From: Oscillospiraceae bacterium
GTDB taxonomy: Bacteria; Bacillota; Clostridia; Oscillospirales; Oscillospiraceae
Reading direction: 5' to 3'
DNA: 23,347 nucleotides
Assembly (NCBI GenBank): GCA_020025395.1
Contig: JAHHSE010000008.1
Coordinates: 1 to 23,347 of the forward strand
Shown here piece by piece: positions 14,647-22,033 of the stretch. The number at the start of each line of letters is the position of its first letter. Position 1 is the stretch's first letter. A model generated the notes under the pieces. It had not been told where the DNA came from and did not search any database. It saw only the letters and a list, made by a program, of their open reading frames with translations. The position numbers and the translations under genes were made by a program.

Positions 14647-15336
14647 TTACAGATTGCCCAGAAGGTTGCTCTCCCGGAAGGAGATGACCTCCTCTCCCGA
14701 CAGGATCAGGTGGTCCACCAGCACCACCCCCACCGTGGCAAAGAGGGCCTCCAGCTCCTTGGTGGCTGCCTTATCCGCGACAGAGGGATAGGCATAAGCC
14801 CCCACATGGTTGTGGGCCAGGACCACCCCCACGGCATTTCTGGCCAGGATGGGGGCAAGAACCCTGCGGGGGCTGAATTTGACCAGATTGGTCTCCCCCT
14901 CCTCCAGCACATCCACCCCCAGCGGCTTGGACCGGCCATCCAGAGAGAGGGCACAGAGCCGCTCCTGGGTGGCCCCCATAAAATATGGGATCAGAATACG
15001 GTAATAGTCCATCACTCTGCTGGCGGTCTCCTGGGTCCCCGTCACCTGGCTCAAATACCGTCCGGTCACCTGGGGGATGGCCTTCAAAAGAACCGCGGAA
15101 TGCTCCCCGATCCCCGGCACTGTAAGGAGGATCTCGATGGGGGCGTCCAGAACTCCGGACAGATCTCCAAACCGATCGATGAGTCGATGGGCCAGGGGAT
15201 TGGTATCTCCCTGCGGGATGGCGAAACCCAGCAAAAATTCCAGAATCCTGTGATCGCTCCAACCCTCGAAGCCTCTGGCCCGAAATGCCGTCGTCAGCCG
15301 CTTTCGGTGGCCGCTGTGCGGATTACCGGGCCCCAT
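14647..15336 (-). CDS. radC: RadC family JAB/MPN-domain protein
   Basis: RadC proteins carry a helix-hairpin-helix segment and a JAMM metalloprotease-like domain; their true function is unsettled despite the DNA-repair name. This 229-residue product has SGHRKRL at 8-14, the helix-hairpin-helix TVPGIGEHSAVLL at 72-84, and the JAMM pattern H175-N-H177, S185, D188 (HNHVGAYAYPSVAD). The usual HNHPSG is altered to HNHVGA, and the expected glutamate of the PREV motif appears as arginine 158 (PRRVL), so the metal site may be impaired. The ATG at 15336 lies 4 bases after the pyrE stop, so the genes are likely coupled. It ends 10 bases before the uvrB promoter. Confidence 0.9.
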   Translation of the reverse strand: MGPGNPHSGHRKRLTTAFRARGFEGWSDHRILEFLLGFAIPQGDTNPLAHRLIDRFGDLSGVLDAPIEILLTVPGIGEHSAVLLKAIPQVTGRYLSQVTGTQETASRVMDYYRILIPYFMGATQERLCALSLDGRSKPLGVDVLEEGETNLVKFSPRRVLAPILARNAVGVVLAHNHVGAYAYPSVADKAATKELEALFATVGVVLVDHLILSGEEVISFRESNLLGNL

Positions 15337-15340
15337 AGTC

Positions 15341-15994
15341 CTACAGGTAGGCCTCCATCCGGCCCTTCATCTCGTCATCCACGAAGACGGTTCCGTCAAT
15401 GGGGCGGTTGTGGAGGAAATCCATGATTTCCCGCACGGTCACAATGGGATAGACGGCGATGCCGTAGTCCTGTCGCAGCTCGTCCAGGGTGGAGCACTCC
15501 CGGGTGCCCCGCTCCATCCGATCCACCGAGACGATCAGAGCGGTCACCTTCATATCTCCCAGAGTCCGGAACAGGGCCAGAGATTCCCTCACGGCGGTCC
15601 CGGCGGTCACCACATCCTCCACGATTACCACACGATCTCCATTCCCGGGCTGATATCCCACCATGGAGCCGCCCTCCCCATGGTCCTTGACCTCCTTCCG
15701 GTTGAAGCAGTAGGGCAGATCTCTCCCATACTTCCGATACAGGCCGGAGGCGGCGGCCACCGCGAGGGGGATCCCCTTGTAGGCCGGGCCGAACAGGCAG
15801 TCCACGCCCTGGGGCAGATTTTCCTGAATGCAGGCGGCGTAATACTCTCCCAGCTGGCTGACCTGGGCTCCGGTCTTATAATTTCCCGTGTTGATAAAGT
15901 AAGGGGTCTTGCGTCCCGACTTGGTGGTGAAATCCCCAAAGGTAAGGACCCCGGACCGAACCATAAAGGTGATAAACGCTTCTTGATATGTCAT
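15341..15994 (-). CDS. pyrE: Orotate phosphoribosyltransferase
   Basis: PyrE joins orotate to PRPP to make orotidine 5'-phosphate in pyrimidine synthesis. The 217-residue protein has the type I phosphoribosyltransferase fold, with the PRPP loop VVIVEDVVTAGTAV at 122-135, the catalytic loop RKEVKDHGEGG at 99-109, and the N-terminal KSGRKTPYFINTG at 25-37. Length is typical. The ATG at 15994 has a GGGGCGG site upstream. A clear promoter lies at 16031-16059 with a short leader of about 30 bases, leaving no room for a pyrimidine attenuator. No other pyr gene is in the window; radC follows almost without a gap. Confidence 0.97.
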   Translation of the reverse strand: MTYQEAFITFMVRSGVLTFGDFTTKSGRKTPYFINTGNYKTGAQVSQLGEYYAACIQENLPQGVDCLFGPAYKGIPLAVAAASGLYRKYGRDLPYCFNRKEVKDHGEGGSMVGYQPGNGDRVVIVEDVVTAGTAVRESLALFRTLGDMKVTALIVSVDRMERGTRECSTLDELRQDYGIAVYPIVTVREIMDFLHNRPIDGTVFVDDEMKGRMEAYL

Positions 15995-16030
15995 TGTGAT
16001 ACCGCCCCTTTTTTATTTTAAAGCCTGAAT

Positions 16031-16059
16031 ATTATACCACTTTACCGCCCTGGGTACAA
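16031..16059 (-). promoter_or_regulatory. Promoter of pyrE-radC
   Basis: TTGTAC (16054-16059) and TATAAT (16031-16036) on the minus strand are 17 bases apart. It is back to back with the MATE promoter on the other strand, with 35 bases between the two -35 boxes. Confidence 0.8.
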
Positions 16060-16094
16060 GAGCGGAAACGCCGGGCAAGATCCATCTCTTTATC

Positions 16095-16123
16095 TTGTCT
16101 TTCTCACAAAACTGTGTTAGGAT
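16095..16123 (+). promoter_or_regulatory. Promoter of the first MATE transporter
   Basis: TTGTCT (16095-16100), a 17-base gap and TAGGAT (16118-16123) form a fair sigma-A promoter, about 40 bases ahead of the start codon. Confidence 0.65.
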
Positions 16124-16164
16124 GAAGCTCAAATAATCAGAATATTTAGGAAAGGAGCCTTTTT

Positions 16165-17526
16165 ATGTGCCGTCTTCAAACCTACTTCGGCACCCCGTCC
16201 TTCTTGTGCAGAGCCCTGTCCATCGCCCTCCCTGTCATGGGGCAGGAGCTCCTCACCTCCTCCTTCTCCCTGGTGGATACCCTGATGATCGGACAGCTGG
16301 GTCCCAATGCCCTGGCGGCTGTGGGCTATGGAGCGGCCTGGAACAACCTCATCAATGTGCTGATCTTCGGACTTACCTCCGGGGCCGCCATCTTTTTTGC
16401 CCAGTACTGGGGGGCGGAGGATCGGCAGGGCATCCATCACGCCTATGGCCTGGCCCTCGCCGCCGCCACCCTCATCTCTCTGACCGCCACTCTGATCACC
16501 TGCTTCCAGCCCGGGCTGGTCCTGGCCCTCTTTACCAGTGATGCCTCCTCCGCCGCCGAAGCCGCCCCCTACCTGCAATTTGTCGGCCTCACCTATCCCG
16601 CCATGGCCCTGTCCATGGTGGTGGGCACCCTCCTCCGCTCCACCGAACGGGCCTACATCCCTTTGATCGGCTCTCTGGCCGGGGTGGCTGCCAATATCTT
16701 TCTCAACTATTCCCTGATCTTCGGTCATTTTGGCTTCCCCCGTCTGGGCATTGCCGGGGCCGCCATCGGCTCTGCCATCTCCGGATGGGTCAATCTGGCC
16801 CTCATGCTTCTTCTGGGCCTTCTCTTCCGCACCCTGGCGGTGGCAAGAGTTCGGGCGCTTTTCTCCTTCTCCACCCCCTTCGCCCTTCGGTATTTCAGGC
16901 TCTCTGCCCCTGTCCTGATCAATGAGGCCCTATGGGGAATCGGCACCACCATCTTAAATATGATCTACGGGCACATCGGTACCCGGGAATTTGCCGCCCT
17001 CACCGCCTTCCGCACTCTGGACAGCTTCGCCGTCACCGCCTTCATAGCCCTCAGCCACGCCACCGCCGCCATCGTGGGCAAACGGGTGGGGGCCGGGGAG
17101 CTGGAGGAGGCCTATCAGGAGGGCAGGACCTTCCTCTGCTGGACCCCTATCCTGGGCGGGGTCCTTGGGATCCTTCTCATCCTCTTCCGCCACCCCCTGG
17201 CCGCGGTCTATGCCCAGCCGCCCCAGGTAAACGACCTGATCGTGGGCCTTCTGGTGGTGATCTCCCTCACCTATCTGGTCCGCTATCTCCCCTTCATCCT
17301 CATTATGGGGATCTTCCGGGCAGGCGGGGATGTGAAATCCGGCGCCATTTTGGACGGGATCGGCATTTGGGTCTGCGGAATCCCTCTGGCCCTGATTGCC
17401 GGACTCTGGCTGAAGCTCCCCTTCCTCTGGGTCTATGGAAGCATCACTCTCCTGGATGCCCTGGTGAAGACCCTTCCAGGCCTTTGGTACTTCTTCAGCC
17501 GTAAGTGGATTCGTCCCGTGGTCTGA
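16165..17526 (+). CDS. MATE family efflux transporter
   Basis: The 453-residue protein is highly hydrophobic with about 12 membrane spans in two six-helix halves, the size and layout of the multidrug and toxic compound extrusion family. Typical family features are the first-helix segment ALPVMGQELLTSSFSLVDTLMIGQLG at about 19-44, AAVGYGAAWN, and the second-half start LSAPVLINEALWGIGT. Such pumps exchange cations (sodium or protons) for drugs or metabolites in the cytoplasmic membrane; the substrate cannot be read from sequence. The ATG at 16165 follows AAGGAG with an 8-base gap. No hairpin terminator is obvious after it, so some read-through into the Dabb gene, 148 bases on, is possible. Confidence 0.95.
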   Translation: MCRLQTYFGTPSFLCRALSIALPVMGQELLTSSFSLVDTLMIGQLGPNALAAVGYGAAWNNLINVLIFGLTSGAAIFFAQYWGAEDRQGIHHAYGLALAAATLISLTATLITCFQPGLVLALFTSDASSAAEAAPYLQFVGLTYPAMALSMVVGTLLRSTERAYIPLIGSLAGVAANIFLNYSLIFGHFGFPRLGIAGAAIGSAISGWVNLALMLLLGLLFRTLAVARVRALFSFSTPFALRYFRLSAPVLINEALWGIGTTILNMIYGHIGTREFAALTAFRTLDSFAVTAFIALSHATAAIVGKRVGAGELEEAYQEGRTFLCWTPILGGVLGILLILFRHPLAAVYAQPPQVNDLIVGLLVVISLTYLVRYLPFILIMGIFRAGGDVKSGAILDGIGIWVCGIPLALIAGLWLKLPFLWVYGSITLLDALVKTLPGLWYFFSRKWIRPVV

Positions 17527-17575
17527 GGGATAAGCAATTTTCCTTCCAACTCCCAATTATTTTTCGCCGGAAATA

Positions 17576-17605
17576 TTGGATTTTTCCTTGAGGAATTTGT
17601 ATAAT
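17576..17605 (+). promoter_or_regulatory. Candidate promoter of the Dabb-aminotransferase pair
   Basis: TTGGAT (17576-17581), an 18-base gap and TATAAT (17600-17605). The -10 is perfect and the -35 is fair. A second possible -10, TATGAT, lies near 17631, so the exact start is uncertain. Confidence 0.5.
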
Positions 17606-17674
17606 TTGTTTCTCCCATCCCCTGTATCTTTATGATAAAATAAACAACAATGTTTCTCTAAGGAGGTCCTATGG

Positions 17675-17971
17675 ATGATTCGTCACATGATTTTCTGGAA
17701 TTATACCCCCGCTGTCAGCGATTCCCTCGCTGTGGTGGCGGCTGTTCAGCAAAGCTTCCGGGACATGGTGGAAAAAATCGACGGCCTGGACTATGCGGAG
17801 GTGGATGCCGATCTGGGAGCCGGGACCCATGATTTGGGCCTGTACTGTGAGTTCAGCTCCTGGACCGCCCTCAAAAATTATTATACCCATCCCCTGCACA
17901 TGGCCTTCCGCACCCGGATGAAGGACTGTCTCACCGACCGGGTCTGCATCGACCTGGAGGCCGCCCGGTGA
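17675..17971 (+). CDS. Dabb (stress-responsive alpha/beta barrel) domain protein
   Basis: The 98-residue protein is a single Dabb domain, a dimeric ferredoxin-like fold. Typical features are MIRHMIFWNY at the start, a KIDGLDYAEVDADLG segment, a DLGLYCEFSSWTALKNYYTHPLHMAF block with the conserved HP.H, and a closing strand. Members include stress proteins and small cyclases or decarboxylases; the reaction here is unknown. The ATG at 17675 lies 8 bases after AAGGAGG; an out-of-frame ATG at 17671 is too close to the site. The stop overlaps the aminotransferase start by four bases, so the two genes are translationally coupled. Confidence 0.9.
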   Translation: MIRHMIFWNYTPAVSDSLAVVAAVQQSFRDMVEKIDGLDYAEVDADLGAGTHDLGLYCEFSSWTALKNYYTHPLHMAFRTRMKDCLTDRVCIDLEAAR

Positions 17972-19158
17972 CCCCTCTCTCCGAGGAGATGGTCCGGCTG
18001 GGAAGCACCCGCTCGGTCATTCGGGAGCTGTTTGAGTTCGGGGCCCGTCGGTCCGCCGAAATCGGGGCGGAGAATGTCTTTGACTTCTCTCTTGGAAACC
18101 CCAGCGCTCCCCCTCCCCGTATCGTGACCGAGACCGCCGCAGAGCTTCTCTCCACCTGCGACCCGGCCGCCCTCCACTCCTACACCAGCGCCCAGGGGGA
18201 TGCCTCCGTCCGGGCCGCCATCGCCCGGGATCTCACCGCCCGATTCTCCCTGCCCTACTCTCCTGACGACCTCTATCTGACCATGGGGGCGGCCGCCGCC
18301 CTGTGCTGTGCCTTCAAGGCCCTCACCTGTCCCGGAGACTCCTTTGTGGTCCTGGCCCCCTATTTCCCGGAATATCAGGTCTTTCTCCAGGCTGCCGGGG
18401 CAAAGATGACCGTGGTCCCTCCCAGGACCCGGGACTTCCAAATCGACCTTGACGCCTTGGATCGGGCCATAGATGCCCACACCAAAGGGGTCGTGGTGAA
18501 TTCCCCCAACAATCCCAGCGGGGCGGTCTACTCCCCTGAGACCTGCAAGCAGCTGGCCGACCTGCTCACCGCCAAAAGTGAGGCGTACGGGCATCCCATC
18601 TGGCTCCTCTCGGACGAGCCTTATCGGGAGATTGTCTACCCCGGCGCGGAGGTCCCCTGGCTTCCCGCCCTCTATCGGGACACTCTGGTCTGTTACTCCT
18701 ATTCCAAGTCTCTCTCCATCCCCGGGGACCGCTTTGGCTATCTGCTCATCCCCCCCGCATCCCCTGACGCCAAGCGTCTTTCCTTCGCCGTTGCCGGGGC
18801 AGCCCGTTCCCTGGGCTATGTCTGCGCCCCCACCTTCTTTCAGCGAATCATGGAACGGTGTACCGGGTATACCGCCGATCTTTCGGTCTACGCCAAAAAC
18901 CGGGACCTCCTTCTGGAGGCTTTCCGGTCCTATGGCTATTCCTGCGTACCTCCCCAGGGGGCCTTCTATCTTTTTCCCCGGACCCTGGAGGAGGACGACG
19001 GGGCCTTTTGTGAGCGGGCCAGGAAATTCGATCTCCTTCTGGTCCCCGGCAGCAGCTTTGGCTGTCCCGGCCATATGCGGATCTCCTACTGTGTCCCCAC
19101 AGAGCGTATCCTTCGCTCCCTTCCCGCCTTTCAGGCCCTGGCCCAAACCTATCTGTAA
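17968..19158 (+). CDS. Class I/II pyridoxal-phosphate aminotransferase
   Basis: A 396-residue fold-type I aminotransferase related to aspartate/aromatic aminotransferases (AspB/AspC-like). The cofactor lysine is K247 in SYSKSLSIPGDRFGY; N181-region NSPNNPSGAVYSPE, D216 in SDEPY and the late arginine in MRISYC complete the expected active site. FSLGNPSAPPP at 40-50 is the usual N-terminal substrate loop. Amino acid specificity cannot be told from sequence. The start is GTG at 17968, overlapping the Dabb stop as GTGA, with GGAGG about 7 bases upstream. It is closed by the terminator at 19170-19223. Confidence 0.93.
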   Translation: MTPLSEEMVRLGSTRSVIRELFEFGARRSAEIGAENVFDFSLGNPSAPPPRIVTETAAELLSTCDPAALHSYTSAQGDASVRAAIARDLTARFSLPYSPDDLYLTMGAAAALCCAFKALTCPGDSFVVLAPYFPEYQVFLQAAGAKMTVVPPRTRDFQIDLDALDRAIDAHTKGVVVNSPNNPSGAVYSPETCKQLADLLTAKSEAYGHPIWLLSDEPYREIVYPGAEVPWLPALYRDTLVCYSYSKSLSIPGDRFGYLLIPPASPDAKRLSFAVAGAARSLGYVCAPTFFQRIMERCTGYTADLSVYAKNRDLLLEAFRSYGYSCVPPQGAFYLFPRTLEEDDGAFCERARKFDLLLVPGSSFGCPGHMRISYCVPTERILRSLPAFQALAQTYL

Positions 19159-19169
19159 CCCCTTTCCCA

Positions 19170-19223
19170 AAAGAAAAAAGACAGGCGGGAGCAAGCTGCT
19201 GCTCCCGCCTGTCTTTTTTCTTT
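19170..19223. terminator. Strong bidirectional terminator between the aminotransferase and clpB genes
   Basis: Perfect complementary arms of 24 bases (19170-19193 and 19200-19223) enclose a 6-base loop, AGCTGC. The core stem GACAGGCGGGAGCA is GC-rich and is flanked by A6 on the left and T6 on the right, so it can stop transcripts from both converging genes. Confidence 0.95.
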
Positions 19224-19231
19224 CGGCGTTT

Positions 19232-21844
19232 TTATTCCGAGGAAGATGGCCCTGCCCGAAGGGTCATGGCTCCGTTCTCCCAGTCCACCAGAATTCGGGA
19301 CCCGGGAGCGATCTCGTCGGCAATCATCTTCCGGGAGAGGAGGGTCTCCACGGTGTGCTGGAGATAGCGGCGGAGCGGACGGGCCCCATACAGGGGATCG
19401 TAAGCCTCCTCCAAAATGGCGTCCTTGGCCCTTTCCGTACAGGACACCTTCAAATCCTTGTCCTCCAGTCGGCGGTTCAGATCTGCCAGAAGGAGATCGA
19501 TGATGTGTCCCACATTTTCACGGGTCAGGGGCTTATAGAACACAATCTCATCCAGACGGTTGAGGAACTCCGGACGGAAGGACCGTTTCAGCAGCTCACT
19601 CACCTGGCTCCGGGCCTCTTCGGTGATCTCTCCGCTGTCATCAATCCCGTCCAACAGGAACTGACTGCCCAGATTGGAGGTCAAAATGATGATGGTGTTC
19701 TTGAAATCCACGGTGCGGCCTTGACTATCTGTAATTCTTCCGTCATCTAATACCTGCAGTAAAATATTAAACACATCCGGATGGGCCTTTTCCACCTCAT
19801 CAAAGAGGAGGACGGAATAGGGCTGACGGCGGACGGCCTCAGTGAGCTGACCGCCCTCCTCATAGCCCACATATCCGGGAGGTGCTCCGATCAGGCGGGA
19901 GACCGAGAACTTCTCCATATACTCACTCATGTCAATACGGACCAGATTTTTCTCGCTGTCAAAGAGGGCCTCCGCCAGAGTCTTTGCCAGCTCGGTTTTG
20001 CCCACGCCGGTGGGACCCAGGAAGAGGAAGGAGCCAATGGGCTTATTGGGGTCGGCGATCCCGGCCCGGCTGCGGAGAATGGCCTCAGAAACCAAACGGA
20101 CCGCCTCATCCTGACCCACCACCCGCTTGTGGAGGATCTCTTCCAGATGCAGAAGCTTCTCCCGCTCCCCCTCCATCAGACGGCTCACGGGAATCCCGGT
20201 CCACCTCTGGATGATTCGGGCGATCTCCTCCTCGGTAACCCGGTCCCGCAGAAGATGGGAAGTCTTCTGCTCTCCGGTCCTTTCCTCCTCAGCGGCCAGA
20301 GCCTTCTGAAGCTCCGGGATCCGCCCATACTGGAGCTGGGCCGCCTTCTCCAGATCATACCTTCTCTGGGCCTCCTCCAGCTGGGCGTTGGCGGACTCCA
20401 GCTCCTCCCGGAGCTTCTGCACCTTGCCGATGGAATCCTTTTCATTGTCCCACTGGGCCTTCTTTGCCTTAAATTCCTCCCGCATCTCCGCCAGATCCTT
20501 TTGGATCTCCGCCAGATGCTCCCGGGAGATTTTGTCGGTCTCCTTCTTGAGGGCGGCCTCCTCAATTTCAAACTGGATGATTCTCCTTTGGATGATGTCC
20601 AGCTCGGTGGGCATGGAGTCCATCTCGGTGCGGATCAGGGCACAGGCCTCATCCACCAGGTCGATGGCCTTGTCCGGGAGGAAACGGTCCGTGATATAGC
20701 GGTTGGAGAGGGTGGCGGCGGCAATCATGGCGCTGTCAGTAATCTTCACTCCGTGGAACACCTCATACCGCTCCTTCAGCCCCCGGAGGATGGCGATGGT
20801 ATCCTCCAGGGTCGGCTCACTGACCATGACGGGCTGGAACCGACGCTCCAGGGCGGCATCCTTTTCAATATACTGTCGGTACTCGTTGAGCGTCGTGGCG
20901 CCGATGCAGTGCAGCTCCCCTCTGGCCAGCATGGGCTTGAGCAGATTGCCCGCGTCCATGGCCCCCTCTGTCTTGCCCGCCCCCACAATGGTGTGAAGCT
21001 CGTCAATGAAGAGGAGAATCCTTCCCTCGCTCTTCTTGACCTCGTTCAGCACCGCCTTCAGCCGCTCCTCAAACTCCCCCCGGTATTTGGCACCGGCGAT
21101 GAGAGCGCCCATATCCAGGGCAAAGATGGTCTTATCCTTCAGGGAGCCGGGCACATCTCCCTTGACAATCCTCTGGGCCAGCCCTTCGGCAATGGCGGTC
21201 TTGCCCACGCCCGGCTCCCCGATGAGGACGGGGTTGTTTTTGCTTTTTCGGCTCAGGATTCGGATGACATTTCGGATCTCGTCGTCCCGGCCGATGACCG
21301 GATCCAGCTTGTTCTGTCTGGCCCGCTCCACCAGATCGGTGCCGTACTTTTTCAGGGCCTCATAGGTCTCCTCCGGATTGTCCGAGGTGACCCGCTGATT
21401 GCCCCGCACCGCGGCCAGGGCCTGCATGACCTTTTCCACCGTGATCTGATAGGTCTGGAAAAGCTTTTTAAGCCCTGAATCCGCCTGGAGCAGAAGCCCC
21501 AGGAAGAGATGCTCCACCGAGGTATAGGAATCCTTCATGGCCTCGGCCTGCTCCTCCGCGGCGTTCAGGGCCCGGTCCACCTCCTGAGAGATATACATCT
21601 TATCCGCCTGACGGGCACCGGAGACCTTGGGCAGCTTTTCCACCTCCGCCCCTGCGGCCGCCCTAAAGGATTCCACCGTCAGCCCCATCTTGGTGAGAAG
21701 GTGAGGGATCAAGCCATCCTCGGAAAAAACCAGGGCGCAGAGCAGATGGGCCTGCTCCATCTGGGGATTCCCATACTGGATGGCCAGCTCCTGAGCCGAC
21801 CGGACGGCCTCCGCCGATTTTTGCGTCAGTTTGTTCACATTCAT
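19232..21844 (-). CDS. clpB: ATP-dependent chaperone ClpB (disaggregase)
   Basis: ClpB is a hexameric AAA+ disaggregase working with DnaK to rescue aggregated proteins after heat stress. The 870-residue protein has the N-terminal Clp repeat domain (1-145), NBD1 with Walker A GEPGVGKT at 209-216 and Walker B LLFIDELH at 277-284, a long coiled-coil middle domain at about 405-525 that marks ClpB rather than ClpA or ClpC, and NBD2 with GPTGVGKT at 610-617. IGAPPGYVGYEEGG and RPEFLNRLDEIVFY are family blocks. The ATG at 21844 has AGGAGT 8 bases upstream. A perfect CIRCE box lies 90 bases before the start, so the HrcA repressor is expected to control it. Confidence 0.98.
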   Translation of the reverse strand: MNVNKLTQKSAEAVRSAQELAIQYGNPQMEQAHLLCALVFSEDGLIPHLLTKMGLTVESFRAAAGAEVEKLPKVSGARQADKMYISQEVDRALNAAEEQAEAMKDSYTSVEHLFLGLLLQADSGLKKLFQTYQITVEKVMQALAAVRGNQRVTSDNPEETYEALKKYGTDLVERARQNKLDPVIGRDDEIRNVIRILSRKSKNNPVLIGEPGVGKTAIAEGLAQRIVKGDVPGSLKDKTIFALDMGALIAGAKYRGEFEERLKAVLNEVKKSEGRILLFIDELHTIVGAGKTEGAMDAGNLLKPMLARGELHCIGATTLNEYRQYIEKDAALERRFQPVMVSEPTLEDTIAILRGLKERYEVFHGVKITDSAMIAAATLSNRYITDRFLPDKAIDLVDEACALIRTEMDSMPTELDIIQRRIIQFEIEEAALKKETDKISREHLAEIQKDLAEMREEFKAKKAQWDNEKDSIGKVQKLREELESANAQLEEAQRRYDLEKAAQLQYGRIPELQKALAAEEERTGEQKTSHLLRDRVTEEEIARIIQRWTGIPVSRLMEGEREKLLHLEEILHKRVVGQDEAVRLVSEAILRSRAGIADPNKPIGSFLFLGPTGVGKTELAKTLAEALFDSEKNLVRIDMSEYMEKFSVSRLIGAPPGYVGYEEGGQLTEAVRRQPYSVLLFDEVEKAHPDVFNILLQVLDDGRITDSQGRTVDFKNTIIILTSNLGSQFLLDGIDDSGEITEEARSQVSELLKRSFRPEFLNRLDEIVFYKPLTRENVGHIIDLLLADLNRRLEDKDLKVSCTERAKDAILEEAYDPLYGARPLRRYLQHTVETLLSRKMIADEIAPGSRILVDWENGAMTLRAGPSSSE

Positions 21845-21852
21845 ACCAGTTC

Positions 21853-21890
21853 ACTCCTAACATGACGAAACTTTGTTTTCTGAATGTTAG
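21853..21890 (-). other. Possible leader hairpin reaching the clpB ribosome binding site
   Basis: On the minus strand CTAACAT (21884-21890) can pair with ATGTTAG (21857-21863) across a 20-base loop. The second arm includes the first two bases of the AGGAGT ribosome binding site. It could weakly limit translation, like an RNA thermometer; stability is low. Confidence 0.3.
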
Positions 21891-21933
21891 TATAGGCTTT
21901 TTCCCTTCAAAAAGTATGAACGATTTGTAAATA

Positions 21934-21960
21934 TTAGCACTCTCTTCCTTAGAGTGCTAA
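21934..21960. promoter_or_regulatory. CIRCE operator (HrcA-binding site) of clpB
   Basis: TTAGCACTC-N9-GAGTGCTAA is an exact match to the CIRCE consensus, both 9-base arms perfect with the required 9-base spacer. HrcA binds CIRCE and represses heat-shock genes. A weak promoter (TTAGCA, 18 bases, TAATAT) may be embedded in it on the minus strand. Its inner edge is 12 bases from the -35 of the divergent MATE gene. Confidence 0.97.
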
Positions 21961-21972
21961 TTTCTTTTTCTC

Positions 21973-22001
21973 TTGTCACTGTCCATGGAATATGCTATGA
22001 T
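21973..22001 (+). promoter_or_regulatory. Promoter of the second MATE transporter
   Basis: TTGTCA (21973-21978), a 17-base gap and TATGAT (21996-22001), each one base from consensus. It lies about 33 bases ahead of the start codon and next to the CIRCE box. Confidence 0.8.
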
Positions 22002-22033
22002 TATCACCGATTGCGAGGACGGGAGGAAACAGG

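Noticed and set aside
17881..19194. 437-codon open frame opposite the aminotransferase
   Set aside because: The aminotransferase on the plus strand has a complete active site; the antisense frame is Gly-rich with no recognisable domain.
19781..21478. 565-codon open frame opposite clpB
   Set aside because: Antisense shadow of clpB with Leu/Gly/His-rich low-complexity sequence; no ribosome binding site or promoter of note.
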